A stretch of DNA of 64,000 nt from JBDTSW01 sp963758845 (GTDB taxonomy: Bacteria; Actinomycetota; Thermoleophilia; Solirubrobacterales; 70-9), in the NCBI GenBank assembly GCA_963758845.1, contig CAVWWX010000002.1, positions 1,488,001 through 1,552,000 of the forward strand, in the 5' to 3' direction. A program made the translations under genes and the position numbers. Below are positions 15,857-25,025 of the stretch, piece by piece; within the stretch, counting starts at the first letter, position 1, and the number at the start of each line of letters is the position of its first letter. Below the pieces are notes generated by a model, which was not told the DNA's origin, did not search any database, and was given only the letters and a program-made list of their open reading frames with translations.

Positions 15857-17053
15857 ATGGCAGTAGCGACCGCCCCCACCGACAAGACCGACGAGCAGCA
15901 GGCGATCACCGAGATGGTGCGCCAGTTCGCCGACAACGAGATCCTTCCGGTCGCCGAGGAGTACGACCACGAGGACAAGTACCCCGAGGCGATCGTGGAG
16001 CAGATGAAGGAGCTTGGCCTGTTCGGGGTCACGATCCCCGAGGAGTACGGCGGGATGGGGCTCGACCTGACGACCTACGCGATGATCGTCGAGGAGCTCT
16101 CGCGAGGCTGGATCTCGATCTCCGGGGTCATCAACACCCACTTCATCGGCTCGTACCTGCTGATGAAGTTCGGCACCGACTCACAGAAGCAGCGCTACCT
16201 GCCGAAGATGGCGACCGGGGAGCTCCGGGGCGCGTTCTCGCTGTCCGAGCCCGAGGTCGGCTCGGACGTGCAGGGGATCAAGACCGCCGCGAAGGAGGTC
16301 GGCGACGGCGAGTGGGAGATCAGCGGGCAGAAGATGTGGGTCACGAACGGCCTTCGCTCCGGCCTGGTCTTCGTCCTCGTCAAGACGGACACGACGGCCG
16401 ACCCGCCCTACAAGGGCATGACCTGCTTCATCTGCGAGAAGGAGCCGGGCGCCGGCGAGGTGCCGGGGCTGACGATCCCGCCGCAGATCAAGAAGATGGG
16501 CTACAAGGGCGTCGAGTCCACCGAGCTCGTCTTCGACGGCTTCAAGGTGGACGGCGACCACGTCCTCGGCGGCCTCGACGGCGTCGGCAAGGGGTTCGGC
16601 CAGATGATGGACGCGCTCGAGCTCGGCCGCGTCAACGTCGCCGCCCGAGGCGTCGGCGTCGCCCAGCGATCGCTCGAGCTGGCGCTTCGCTACAGCCAGG
16701 AGCGGAAGACCTTCGGCAAGCCGATCGCCAAGCACCAGGCGATCACCTTCAAGCTCGCCGAGATGGGGACGCGGCTCGAGGCGGCTCGTCTCCTGACGCT
16801 GAAGGCCGCGCGGATGAAGGACGCGGGCGAGCGCTCGGACATCGAGGCCGGCATGGCCAAGCTGTTCGCCTCCGAGGCGGCTCACGCGAACGCCGAGGAG
16901 GCGCTTCGCATCCATGGCGGGTACGGCTACTCGAAGGAGTACGAGATCGAGCGGATCTACCGCGACGCGCCGCTGCTGTTGATCGGCGAGGGGACCTCCG
17001 AGATCCAGAAGATGGTGATCGGGAAGAAGCTCCTCGAGCGGAACCCGATCTAG
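15857..17053 (+). CDS. mcd: methylsuccinyl-CoA dehydrogenase-like acyl-CoA dehydrogenase
   Basis: 398-residue FAD acyl-CoA dehydrogenase. Family signatures: GAFSLSEPEVGSDVQGIKT, GQKMWVTNG, and the catalytic Glu in IGEGTSEIQ (E378). The stretches GVINTHFIGSYLLMKFGT, MGYKGVESTELVFDG and IHGGYGYSKEYEIERIYRDA match methylsuccinyl-CoA dehydrogenase as I recall it more closely than short-chain or glutaryl enzymes. The Rhodobacter enzyme is longer at its N-terminus. Mcd oxidises (2S)-methylsuccinyl-CoA to mesaconyl-CoA and passes electrons to ETF, which fits the FixX-type ferredoxin nearby. First of three close genes (11 and 2 bp gaps) ending with a MaoC hydratase. Confidence 0.85.
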   Translation: MAVATAPTDKTDEQQAITEMVRQFADNEILPVAEEYDHEDKYPEAIVEQMKELGLFGVTIPEEYGGMGLDLTTYAMIVEELSRGWISISGVINTHFIGSYLLMKFGTDSQKQRYLPKMATGELRGAFSLSEPEVGSDVQGIKTAAKEVGDGEWEISGQKMWVTNGLRSGLVFVLVKTDTTADPPYKGMTCFICEKEPGAGEVPGLTIPPQIKKMGYKGVESTELVFDGFKVDGDHVLGGLDGVGKGFGQMMDALELGRVNVAARGVGVAQRSLELALRYSQERKTFGKPIAKHQAITFKLAEMGTRLEAARLLTLKAARMKDAGERSDIEAGMAKLFASEAAHANAEEALRIHGGYGYSKEYEIERIYRDAPLLLIGEGTSEIQKMVIGKKLLERNPI

Positions 17054-17063
17054 GCCGGCTGAC

Positions 17064-17426
17064 GTGGCGTCGACGCAGGAGCTGATCAAGCAGGCCGTTG
17101 ACGGCCTCCAGGCCGAGGTGCCGGCGCTGGGGAAGCTCAAGCTCGTGGTCGGGCTCGAGCTCCGGGGCAGGGGCGACATCCAGCACTTCCGGGTGGAGAT
17201 CCCGGGCCCCAAGGTCTCGAAGAGCTTCGGCGAGGACGAGCGCCTGCACGTGTCGATCCCGCGGTCGCACTTCAACGAGCTGGCCGCCGACGGCAAGGTC
17301 GAGCATTGGCACGAGGCCTACGAGACGGGCCACATCAAGGTCGAGGGCGACCCGAACGTGCAGAAGTTGCTCGGCAAGGTGATCGAGCAGGCCGAGGCTC
17401 GCTCGCATCTCAAGAAAGCGCGGTAG
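17064..17426 (+). CDS. SCP2-like small protein of the mcd operon
   Basis: 120 residues, GTG start, 10 bp after mcd and 2 bp before the MaoC gene. Resembles SCP-2-type sterol/acyl-carrier domains: KLKLVVGLELRGRGDIQHF in the core and GHIKVEGDPNVQKLLGKVI near the end, the latter being the usual SCP2 C-terminal motif. Such domains bind acyl-CoA or lipids. The tight operon position suggests a helper or carrier for the methylsuccinyl/mesaconyl-CoA steps, which is inference only. Confidence 0.6.
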   Translation: MASTQELIKQAVDGLQAEVPALGKLKLVVGLELRGRGDIQHFRVEIPGPKVSKSFGEDERLHVSIPRSHFNELAADGKVEHWHEAYETGHIKVEGDPNVQKLLGKVIEQAEARSHLKKAR

Positions 17427-17428
17427 AC

Positions 17429-17968
17429 ATGAGTGACGAGAAGCTGATCACCGACCAGGCCGAGCGCGAGGCCACCGGCGCGCGGCAGTACGGCCGCTAC
17501 CTCGAGGAGTTCGAGGTGGGCGCCACCTACAAGCACTGGCCGGCGAAGACCGTGACCGAGGCCGACGACCACCTGTTCTGCCTGGTCACGATGAACCACC
17601 ACCCGCTCCACATCAACGACCACTACGCGGCGCAGTCCCAGCAGGGGCAGAACGTCGTGGTCGGCCCGCTGGTCTACTCGCTGGCGGTTGGCATGACCGT
17701 GGGCGACGTCTCGGGCAAGGCGATCGCCAACCTCGCCACCGAGGAGCTCAGCCACCCGAACCCGGTGTTTCACGGCGACACGCTCTTCTGCGAGTCCGAG
17801 GTGCTGGAGGTGAGGCCGTCGCAGTCGAAGCCCGATCGCGGCGTCGTGAAGGTCCACACGCGCGTTTACAAGCAGACCGGCGAGCTGGTCGCCGAGTTCA
17901 AGCGGGCCGTGCTCGTGCCGCGCAAGCCGAACGGCGACACGCCGACGCCCGAGGGCGACGTCGACTGA
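17429..17968 (+). CDS. MaoC-family enoyl-CoA hydratase, probable mesaconyl-CoA hydratase
   Basis: 179-residue single hotdog hydratase. The hydratase-2 motif is visible as EADDHLFCLVTMNHHPLHIND (Asp and His catalytic pair), followed by GQNVVVGPLVYSLAVGMTV. MaoC proteins add water across 2-enoyl-CoA; the one encoded with mcd and mcl in ethylmalonyl-CoA gene sets makes beta-methylmalyl-CoA from mesaconyl-CoA. ATG 17429 gives a 2-bp spacing after the SCP2-like gene and starts at the conserved region. An (R)-specific hydratase as in the mycobacterial citE-fadE-maoC leucine/itaconate cluster is the main alternative. Confidence 0.75.
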   Translation: MSDEKLITDQAEREATGARQYGRYLEEFEVGATYKHWPAKTVTEADDHLFCLVTMNHHPLHINDHYAAQSQQGQNVVVGPLVYSLAVGMTVGDVSGKAIANLATEELSHPNPVFHGDTLFCESEVLEVRPSQSKPDRGVVKVHTRVYKQTGELVAEFKRAVLVPRKPNGDTPTPEGDVD

Positions 17969-18017
17969 GGAACTCCACCCCTGGGCCTCGCTGGCCGCCA
18001 AGCGCGGGGTCGACCCG

Positions 18018-18362
18018 GTGTTCGCCGCGGGCGAGGGCGTGCTGCCGGCCGTGGCGAGGCTGGGTGGGGACCGATACCTCCTGAAGGCGGGTCGGGTCGG
18101 GGGAAGCGAGGGCGAGCGGGGGTCGATGGCGATCGGCGAGCGATTCGTCGCCTCGGTGTTGGACGCGGCGCTTGCGGATCGGGTCGAGTGGGAGACGGAT
18201 CCCGATTTCGGCTACGAGGTCGCGGCCGTCGTCCCCGGCATCGAGCCCCCGGAGGACGGCCTGCTGATGCCGCGCCTGCTCTACACCCGCGCCGACCGCG
18301 TCTACGAGCACGCCGCGATCGTGCCCCGCGTCCGCTCCGAGGTCGCGGCGCTGATCGCCTAG
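18018..18362 (+). pseudogene. isolated C-terminal fragment resembling ATP-type PEP carboxykinase
   Basis: The frame, open from at least 17967, gives about 115-132 residues. It resembles the last third of ATP-dependent PEP carboxykinase: YLLKAGRVGG in place of the WLINTGWTGG motif, then MAIGERFVASVLDAALADRV (TRA helix), EWETDPDFGYEVAAVVPGI and PRLLYTRADRVYEHAA, matching DP.FG..VP...PG and the PR.W..D..YD..A tail. The kinase P-loop and active-site residues are all upstream of what is present. A small free-standing protein is possible, but a degenerate remnant fits better because a complete GTP-type enzyme lies 6 kb away. Start uncertain (GTG 18018). Confidence 0.45.
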
Positions 18363-19336
18363 ATCAGCTCGGCGACGGCCGCGAGCGCGCCGTCGAAGTC
18401 GGCGCCGGGGATGCCTCCCACGCACGGCGAGGTCGCCCCGGCCTCCCGGTAGCGCTCGACGGTCGCCCTGACCTGCTCGGCGTCACCGATCCCGGCGAGC
18501 GAGTCCAGGAGCGCCTCCGAGAGGCCCGCCTTGGCCTTCTCGATGTCGCCGCCGGCCATGCCCTCGTCGAAGGCAGCGAGGTCGGCCTCGAACCCCGAGC
18601 GCTCGAGCATCGCCCGGTAGAAGGGGAGCGACGCGTAGGGGATCAGGTCCTGGCGCAGCGCCGCGAGGGCGTCCCCGCGACCAGCGTCCAGGCCCACGGG
18701 GACGGCCGCCACCACGTCGAAGTTGTCCATCGTCTTGCCGGCGCGCTCCCGGCCCTCGGCCACGGCGGGCACGACGACGTCGCGGACGTAGTCGGGGTTG
18801 CACAGCCACAGCATCACGCCGTCGCCGATCTCGCCGGCCAGTCGCAGCATGTTGGGCGAGAGCGCCGCGATGTAGATCGGCAGACCCGGCCGGGGCGGAT
18901 ACCCCATGAACGCGAATTTGGTGTTGAAGAACTCGCCCTCGGGCGGGGTCTCTCCGGCGAGGATCGCGCGCACGATCTCGGCGTACTCGCGCATCTGCGT
19001 CACGGGCTTCACGAGATCCGAGTCGAACCAGTTCTCCGCCGTGACCTTGTGCGAGACGCCGAGGCCGAGGACCATCCGCCCGCCCGAGTACTCGTCGATC
19101 GTGGCCGCCGTCTGGGCGGTCGAGACGGGCGTGCGGGAGAAGATCGGCAGCACGCCCGTCCCGACGCGGACCCGCTCCGAGGCGGCGGCATAAGCCATCA
19201 GCACGGTCAGCGAGTCGCGCTGGGCGATGTGGGTCGTGTAGACCGAGTCGAACCCAAGGCCCTCGGCCAGCCGCACGCGCTCGATTCCCCTGTCGATCGA
19301 CTTGCCGGGCGAGATGAAGGCGCCGATGCCGGCCAC
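18359..19336 (-). CDS. LLM-class F420-dependent oxidoreductase
   Basis: 325-residue TIM-barrel flavin/deazaflavin enzyme of the luciferase-like monooxygenase family. The start GIGAFISPGKSIDRGIERV, GVLPIFSRTPVSTAQTAATI and GLGVSHKVTAENWF are typical of actinobacterial F420-dependent members (close to TIGR03857/TIGR03564-type). These use reduced F420 for hydride transfer to varied substrates. All F420 biosynthesis genes lie at 39.5-46.1 kb, so the cofactor is made. Substrate unknown. Its stop overlaps the stop of the PEP-carboxykinase-like fragment on the other strand. Confidence 0.87.
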   Translation of the reverse strand: MAGIGAFISPGKSIDRGIERVRLAEGLGFDSVYTTHIAQRDSLTVLMAYAAASERVRVGTGVLPIFSRTPVSTAQTAATIDEYSGGRMVLGLGVSHKVTAENWFDSDLVKPVTQMREYAEIVRAILAGETPPEGEFFNTKFAFMGYPPRPGLPIYIAALSPNMLRLAGEIGDGVMLWLCNPDYVRDVVVPAVAEGRERAGKTMDNFDVVAAVPVGLDAGRGDALAALRQDLIPYASLPFYRAMLERSGFEADLAAFDEGMAGGDIEKAKAGLSEALLDSLAGIGDAEQVRATVERYREAGATSPCVGGIPGADFDGALAAVAELI

Positions 19337-19638
19337 GTTGGGGTTATATCTTTGCGATGCGGCTTCACGTCGAGCAGGCTTCCACGGTGGCCGCTCCGGC
19401 TCGCGACGCCGGAGGGCCCCGCAAGCGCCCGTGTGACCGATCGCCTGGACTTCGAGTTGCGCCCGCTTCCGGCCTTGATCCCGGGCTCAGAGCGCGTCGC
19501 CGCCGGGCTCGTCACGCGCGTTTTCGCGCACCGCCACCGTCGCCTGGACGGATGGGCAGCGCGCGCTGCTTGACCGCGCCGAGCCCGCCAAGTACGTTGG
19601 TGGTCCGCCCCGCAGGATGCGGGGGCCAGGGAGGAGGG
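19337..19638. other. 302-bp intergenic region without a recognisable gene
   Basis: Separates the divergently read LLM oxidoreductase and PAS genes. Frames here are GC-driven and show no family motif, no tRNA-like fold and no clear inverted repeat. Promoters for both flanking genes should lie here. The sequence close to the LLM start is locally AT-rich (GTTATATCTTTG, 19341-19356), a plausible -10 area on the minus strand. Confidence 0.5.
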
Positions 19639-20806
19639 ATGGACTCCCAGTTGTCCACTACCAGCAGCAGGGACGAGAGCGCCGCAGGGGGAGCGCGCGA
19701 ATCCGAGGCCCGCGAGCACGACGCGGTCTACGTGAAGGACCGGCGGGGCCGCTACCTGATGGCCAACGGGCCCGCGGGGGGGCTGCTGGGCCGCGACCCC
19801 GCCGACCTGATCGGCAACACCGACGCCGAGGCGTTCGGCGAGGGGGGAGAGTCGCTCCACGAAGCCGACATGGCGTTCATGGACCGCGGCGGGGCCGAGG
19901 CCGTGACCAGCGCTGAGCCCGCCATCCTCGAGGGCGCCGCCCGGACGCTTAGGAGAACCCGAACGCCGCTGCGCGACGCCGCCGGCGAGTTGATCGGCAT
20001 CGTGGGCGTCGTCTCGGAGGACGACGAGGGCGGCGAGCTGGAGCGGCGCCTCCACGAGCGTGAGACGCAGCTGGCGGAGGCGGAGGCGATCGCTCAGGTC
20101 GGCACCTGGGTCTGGGACATCCCGTCCGACGAGGTCACGTGGTCGCCGCAGTTCTACGAGCTGCTGGCGCTGTCCCCCGGCGACGTCGAGGCGACCCAGG
20201 AGGGGTTCATCGCGCTGATCCATCCCGACGACCGGGCGAGCGCGCGGGGCGCGCTGGCCCGGGCGCTGGCCGGCAGCGACACCTATTCGGTCGCGCATCG
20301 CCTGATCCGCGCCGACGGCGAGGAGCGCATGGTGATCTGCCGCGGGCGCGTCGACCGCGACCTCGACGGCACGCCGCTGCGGATGGTCGGCGCCTCGCTC
20401 GACCTGAGCGACTACATGGACGCCGCCGAGACGCTTCGCAGCCGCCACGACCAGCTGCTCGCCGCCGAGCAGCTCGCGGGATCGGGGAGCTTCGAGTACG
20501 ACACGGCCACTGACCGCGTGCGCTGGTCAGCGGGCCTCTACCGGCTGTTCGACATCCACCACGACGAGTTCGACGGCACCTTCAAGGCCTATCTCCACCG
20601 CGTGCACCCGGACGACCGGGGCGACCGCGCGTCCGAGCTCGAGCGCCTGATGCGCGATGGAGGCGTGCTCGAGTCGACCCACCGCATCCGCCGCGGCGAC
20701 AACTCGTTCATCCGCATCCGATCCCGGGTCGAGGTCGAGCGGGCGCCCGGACGGCGCGGAGCGCCTGATGGGCGTCTGCTGGGGGAGTCGGTCCGACGAT
20801 CAGTGA
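19639..20806 (+). CDS. PAS-domain-only sensory protein (frameshifted)
   Basis: About 388 residues with three PAS modules: YVKDRRGRYLMANGPAG (residues 34-130), a PAS_3 unit with VGTWVWDIPSDEVTWSPQFYEL (150-260), and a second PAS_3 unit GSFEYDTATDRVRWSAGLYRLF (275-380). No kinase, GGDEF or HTH output domain follows. One extra base near 20749 throws the frame; dropping it restores PDGAERLMGVCW, the normal PAS ending, and a stop at 20804. The ribosome site GAGGAGG abuts ATG 19639, so TTG 19651 is a possible start. The end overlaps the convergent gene by 7 bp. Confidence 0.75.
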
Positions 20807-21366
20807 GCTTCGTCGGCCGCGTGGGCCGGCGGCCGGGACTCCTCGGCCAGCGAGGTCAGCTCGAGCACTCCCCGTGACGCGCCCTCCAGCACCTCGGTGG
20901 CCTCGTGCGAGTCGCGCGCGTAGAGCTCGACCAGGAGGTGGATGACGATCCGGGCCTCCTCGTGCTTGTGGAAGCGCACGTGGGTGAAGAACTCCCGCGT
21001 GCCCTGTTCGCCGAACGCGGCGTAGGTGAGGGCGTCGGCCGCCTCGGGCCCGGAACAGGTCTCGACCAGGTCCTGATCGACGTTGACCGTGCACGAGGCG
21101 ACCCAGGGGGTGCCGGCGACCATCCGCTCCCAGCGGTCCTCGATCGGCACCACCCGGCCGTCGTCGATCGTCAGGTGCGGCTGGTCGTGCATGCAGTCCA
21201 TGCACTGCACGACCGCCTCCTGGATCTCCTCGAGCCGATCGGCCGCCTCGCCCGACTCGGGGTCGAGCTTGAGGATCGCGTCGTAGTGGACCTGGGCCTC
21301 CAGGCGCTGGGACCAGCAGCGGTAGCAGCGGAGCCAGGCGCTCCGATCACCGTTCATGCCTTCCAT
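20800..21366 (-). CDS. hypothetical protein with two CxxC pairs
   Basis: 188 residues, not recognised. Two cysteine pairs, CYRC near residue 15 and CMDC near residue 55, are spaced as in a zinc-binding knuckle, and HKHEEARIVIHLL near residue 140 is a helical segment. The rest is acidic and soluble with no signal peptide. It lies 51 bp downstream of the ethylmalonyl-CoA mutase on the same strand and may be co-transcribed with it. Starts at 21366, 21357 or 21396 are all possible. Confidence 0.55.
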   Translation of the reverse strand: MEGMNGDRSAWLRCYRCWSQRLEAQVHYDAILKLDPESGEAADRLEEIQEAVVQCMDCMHDQPHLTIDDGRVVPIEDRWERMVAGTPWVASCTVNVDQDLVETCSGPEAADALTYAAFGEQGTREFFTHVRFHKHEEARIVIHLLVELYARDSHEATEVLEGASRGVLELTSLAEESRPPAHAADEAH

Positions 21367-21417
21367 TAAACGTTCAGGGTAGCTCGCCCCGAACAAGCGA
21401 CTGCATGGATCCGGCCG

Positions 21418-23420
21418 TCAAGCGGGCGCTGGGGCCTGGACCCCGTTGCGCTCGGCGACCAGGTCGACGATCTCGCGCATGATCCGGCTGAGGTCGAAGT
21501 CCTTCGGCGTGTAGACGCCGGCGACGCCGTTCTCGCGCAGGTACTTGGCGTCGGCCGCCGGGATGATCCCGCCGACCACGACTGGCACGTCCGCGCCCTG
21601 GGCGGCGAGCAGCCGCACGGTCTCGGGCACCAGCTCGCGATGCGAGCCGGAGAGGATCGAGAGCCCGACGACGTCGACGTCCTCCTGGATCGCCGATGCC
21701 ACGATCTGCTCGGGCGTGAGCCTGATGCCCTGGTAGATGACCTCCATGCCGACGTCGCGCGCGCGGACAGCGATCTGCTCGGCGCCATTGGAGTGCCCGT
21801 CAAGGCCCGGCTTTCCGACCAGGATCCGCGACGCGGTGCCCGAGGCTCTCCGAGACGGCGTCGACCCGCTCGCGGGTGGCGGCGAGGATGTCGCCGTTTC
21901 CGCTCGCGGCGCTGCCGGAGACGCCCGTGGGGGCCCGGTAGTCGCCGAAGACGTCGCGCAGCGTCTGCGCCCACTCGCCGGTGGTCGCGCCGGCCTTCGC
22001 GGCGGCGATGGTGGCCGGCATGACGTTCGCCGACTCGTCGGCGGCCGCCGCCGCGAGCTCGGCGAGCGCCTGTCGCCACCGCTTCGGAGTCGCGCTCGCC
22101 GCGCCAGTGCTCGAGCGCCTCCACGCGCTCGCGCTCGACCTCGGGATCCGGGGTCAGGATCCCGCCGTCGGCGTCGGCGGTCAGCGGCGAGTCCTCGGTC
22201 TCGGTGAAGCGGTTCTGCCCGACGACGGTCATCTCCGAGCGCTCGATCCTCGCGACGCGCTCGCGGTGGGACTCGACCAGCCGCGCCTTCATGTAGGGCA
22301 CGGCCTCGACGGCCCCGCCCTGGTCGGCGACGATCTTCATCTCCTCGCGCGCCCCGTCGACGAGCTCGGCCACGAGGCCGTCCATCACCTTCGAGCCCTC
22401 GAAGATGTCCGGGTACTCGAGCAGGTCGGTCTCGAACGCCAGGACCTGCTGGATGCGCAGGCTCCACTGCTGATCCCACGGCCGGGGGAGGCCGAGCGCC
22501 TCGTTCCAGGCGGGAAGCTGGATCGCCCGGGCGCGGGCGTTGCGGCCCATCGTCACCGCGAGGGCCTCCAGCACGATGCGCTGGACGTTGTTCTCGGGCT
22601 GGGCTTCGGTCAGGCCCAGCGAGTTCACCTGGACGCCGTAGCGAAGCCGCAGGAACTTCGGGTCGGTGACGCCGTAGCGCTCCCGGCCGATGCCCTCCCA
22701 CAGCTCGGACATCGCGCGCAGCTTCGCGTGCTCCTCGACGAAGCGGACGCCGGCGTTGACGAAGAACGAGATCCGGCCGAAGACCTTCGGGAAGTCGTCG
22801 GAGGCGACCTGCCCCCGCGCCTTCACCTCGTCCAGCACCGCGATTCCCGTGGACAGCGCGTAGGCGATCTCCTGGACCGGGGTCGCCCCGGCCTCCTGGA
22901 GGTGATACGAGCAGATGTTGGTGGGGTTCCAACTGGGCATCTCGTTGACCGAGAAGGCGACGGTGTCGGCGATCAGCCGCATCGAGGGGCCGGGCGGGAA
23001 GGCGTAGGTGCCGCGCGAGAGGTACTCCTTGATGATGTCGTTCTGGGTCGTGCCCTTGAGCGCCGTGCGCTCGACGCCGTTCTCCTCGGCCACGGTCACG
23101 TAGAGGCCGAGCAGCCAGGCGGCGGTGGCGTTGATCGTCATCGAGGTGTTCATCTCGTCGAGCGGGATCCCGTCGAGGAGCGCGTGCATGTCGCGCTTGG
23201 TCACGATCGAGACGCCGACCTTCCCGACCTCGCCGCGCGCGAGCACGTGGTCGGGGTCATAGCCCGTCTGCGTCGGCAGGTCGAAGGCGATCGAGAGGCC
23301 CGTCTGACCCTTGGCCAGGTTGCGGCGGTAGAGCTCGTTCGAGCGGCGGGCGTCCGAGTGCCCCGCGTAGGTGCGCATGACCCAGGGGCGATCAGGCTCG
23401 GGCAGGCGGTGCTCGGGCAT
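21418..23420 (-). CDS. ecm: ethylmalonyl-CoA mutase, B12-dependent (two frameshifts)
   Basis: Coenzyme-B12 mutase of about 665 residues turning (2R)-ethylmalonyl-CoA into methylsuccinyl-CoA. The N-terminal barrel shows VMRTYAGHSDARRSNELYRR, TQNDIIKEYLSRGTY, CSYHLQEAGATP and LPAWNEALGLPRPWDQQWS, which fit Ecm (MeaA) better than methylmalonyl-CoA mutase. The C-terminal B12 domain has GLDGHSNGAEQIA (DxHxxG) and VGLSILSGSH. Reading needs one base removed near 22074 and one near 21829; both are extra G on the coding strand and the protein sequence is otherwise unbroken. Fused single-chain architecture is normal for Ecm. It lies apart from the mcl-mcd-maoC group but belongs to the same pathway. Confidence 0.88.
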
Positions 23421-23486
23421 GAGCTGAGCATTCTAGGGGCGTGCCGAGGCACTTTTCGCGGGTTCAGCGGTTACCCTGAACTAGGC

Positions 23487-24225
23487 ATGAGTCCCCGCAG
23501 GGAGCGCACAAGGCTGCTGCTGGTCGCCGCCTTCGGCGCCGTCGCCCTGTGCGCGATGACGGCCGCGGCGTTCGGCGTTCGTCAAGGTCTACTGTCGAAC
23601 AGTCTTCAACTCCAAGCAGCAGTACCGGCAGGTCAAGACGATCGGCGGCGGCAACAAGTGCGACCGCGAGTTCAAGGACAAGCGCGGCGTCATGGAGATC
23701 GATCTCGGCGACGGTCCTCGTGCCTGCAGCTTCAAGCCGCCGGTTCAGGGCATCCAGCAGAAGCCCGACCATCGCTTCGACGTGGCGGCCAGGATCACCC
23801 GCGACACGGACTCGGCGGCCCGCAACGACGCCTACCTGGCGCGGTCGGTGAGGGTGGGCGGCGGCAACCGCTACGAGTTCCGGGTCTTCCCGAAGGACAA
23901 GCGCTTCCAGCTTCGCCGCAAGCCCGGCGGGGCGGGGTTCCCGGTCGGCGACCCGAACGGCGACGTGAAGGGCCATCGGCAAGCTGAACAAGATGGCGCT
24001 GATCGCCGAGGGCGACCGGATCCGGGCGATCGTCAACGGCACCGAGGTCGCGGACCTCATGGACGCCAACGGCAATGAGGTGCGACGGCACGAGGCTGGA
24101 GTTCGGGCTCGGCAACGTCAAGAACACCAACAAGAACACGGTCGGCCACGTTCGACAAGATCAAGGTCGCCGTCCCCGAACCCGTAGCGCTCGCGGGCGC
24201 CCGCTATGTCGACCGAGACGATTGA
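23487..24225 (+). CDS. secreted protein of unknown function (four frameshifts)
   Basis: Signal peptide RTRLLLVAAFGAVALCAMTAAA, then, after four single-base frame corrections (near 23575, 23974, 24086, 24146), one continuous chain: VKVYCRTVFNSKQQYRQVK, RGVMEIDLGDGPRACSF, RVGGGNRYEFRVFPKDKRFQLRR, IGKLNKMALIAEGDRIRAIV, DGTRLEFGLGNVKN, TFDKIKV. The pattern (uniform beta-strands, an asking-for-cofactor-free scaffold, end ATFDKIKV) resembles LamG/concanavalin-like lectin domains of secreted proteins. No enzyme motif. All four corrections remove one base, so the gene is probably intact in the cell. Its end runs into the ClpS start. Confidence 0.6.
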
Positions 24226-24496
24226 GCGACCGCGCACGTCCGGCCCCGGCTCAGGCGTCGGCGGGAACTGGCAGGTCATCGTGATGAACGACGACCACAA
24301 CACCTTCGACCACGTCGCGAAGACGCTGGCCAGGGTCGTCCCCGGCGTCACGATCGACGCCGGCTATGGGTTCGCCGACCGGATCCACAACAGCGGGCAG
24401 GCGATCGTCTGGACCGGGCCGAAGGAGCCGGCCGAGCTGTACTGGGAGCAGCTCTCCGGCGCCGGCCTGACGATGGCCCCGCTCGAGCAGCACTGA
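24206..24496 (+). CDS. clpS: ATP-dependent Clp protease adaptor ClpS
   Basis: 96-residue adaptor that delivers N-degron substrates to ClpA/ClpC-ClpP. The core WQVIVMNDDHNTFDHVAKTL (residues 23-42) and IHNSGQAIVWTGPKEPAELY carry the Asn-Asp-Asp and His residues that bind the N-terminal residue of substrates. A 20-residue disordered N-terminal tail precedes the core, as usual. Its ATG overlaps the end of the secreted-protein frame. A strong hairpin follows 8 bp after the stop. Confidence 0.9.
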   Translation: MSTETIERPRTSGPGSGVGGNWQVIVMNDDHNTFDHVAKTLARVVPGVTIDAGYGFADRIHNSGQAIVWTGPKEPAELYWEQLSGAGLTMAPLEQH

Positions 24497-24503
24497 ACGA
24501 CGA

Positions 24504-24531
24504 AGACCGTGGCCCCGGGGGACCACGGTCT
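24504..24531 (+). terminator. hairpin terminator after clpS
   Basis: Perfect 9-bp inverted repeat AGACCGTGG / CCACGGTCT with a 10-base GC loop, 8 bp past the clpS stop. No T-run follows, which is common for terminators in high-GC actinobacteria. It also serves the convergent gene at 24559. Confidence 0.65.
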
Positions 24532-24558
24532 CGCGCCGGGGTGTGGGGGAGTGCCTCG

Positions 24559-24899
24559 CTAGGAGGCGCGGGGGTGAAGGCCGGCCAGCTGGCCGATGCC
24601 CGACCGGCGCCGAAGCGCCGTGCGTCGTGGTGCGCCCGGTCGTCCGGGGCCGGCGCCCTCGCATCTGCGCCGCGCGCAGCTCGAGCAGGTCGGTCAACTC
24701 GGCGGTGCGGCTGAAGGGGTCGGCGACGGCCTCGCCCGTCCTCGATCGAGACGGCGGCGAGCAGCCTGCCCTCCACCTCGGCGCCGAGCAGCGGTGCCTC
24801 CGGCGCGTGACGGCTGTCGAGAGCGGCGATGCGCTCGACCGTGCCCGCATCGGCGGGACCCAGGTCGCGAATCGTGAGTGTGGTGTGGATGGTTGCCAT
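24559..24899 (-). CDS. small conserved actinobacterial protein (two frameshifts)
   Basis: About 112 residues after two single-base corrections (near 24735 and 24640). The start MATIHTTLTIRDLGPADAGT looks like a GNAT-type opening strand, then RIAALDSRHAPEAPLLGAEV, GRLLAAVSIEDG, EAVADPFSRTAELTDLLELR. Many actinobacterial genes share the VADPF..TAEL..LL.LRA.Q pattern without known function; the N-terminal half is a partial acetyltransferase-like fold with no acetyl-CoA loop. Divergent from the LysR gene (about 125 bp between starts), so it is a candidate target of that regulator. Confidence 0.55.
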
Positions 24900-25006
24900 T
24901 TGATTCCTCCAGCCGTTGAAACGGTGTGGCGCCCGGGGTTGTGAGGTCGGGCCTCGATCTCCATCCTGCCTTGGCCGGGACATAAGCGCAACATGAATCT
25001 CTGCTG

Positions 25007-25025
25007 TAGCTGATAAGGTCAGCTA
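25007..25025. promoter_or_regulatory. 19-bp inverted repeat before the LysR gene, candidate operator
   Basis: Arms TAGCTGA and TCAGCTA are perfect complements around a 5-base spacer TAAGG; the repeat ends at the base before the ATG of the LysR-type gene. An A/T-ended dyad of this size fits a LysR-type binding box (T-N11-A contained within it). Position over the start suggests autorepression and control of the divergent small gene. Confidence 0.6.

Noticed and set aside
21418..23420. Methylmalonyl-CoA mutase as the call for the B12 mutase
   Set aside because: TQNDIIKEYLSRGTY and CSYHLQEAGATP with a single-chain layout and the presence of ccr, mcd and mcl fit ethylmalonyl-CoA mutase better. 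A tree would be decisive.
24504..24531. Rho-independent terminator with U-tract
   Set aside because: The hairpin is perfect but no T-run follows; it is kept as a terminator call on stem strength and position only.
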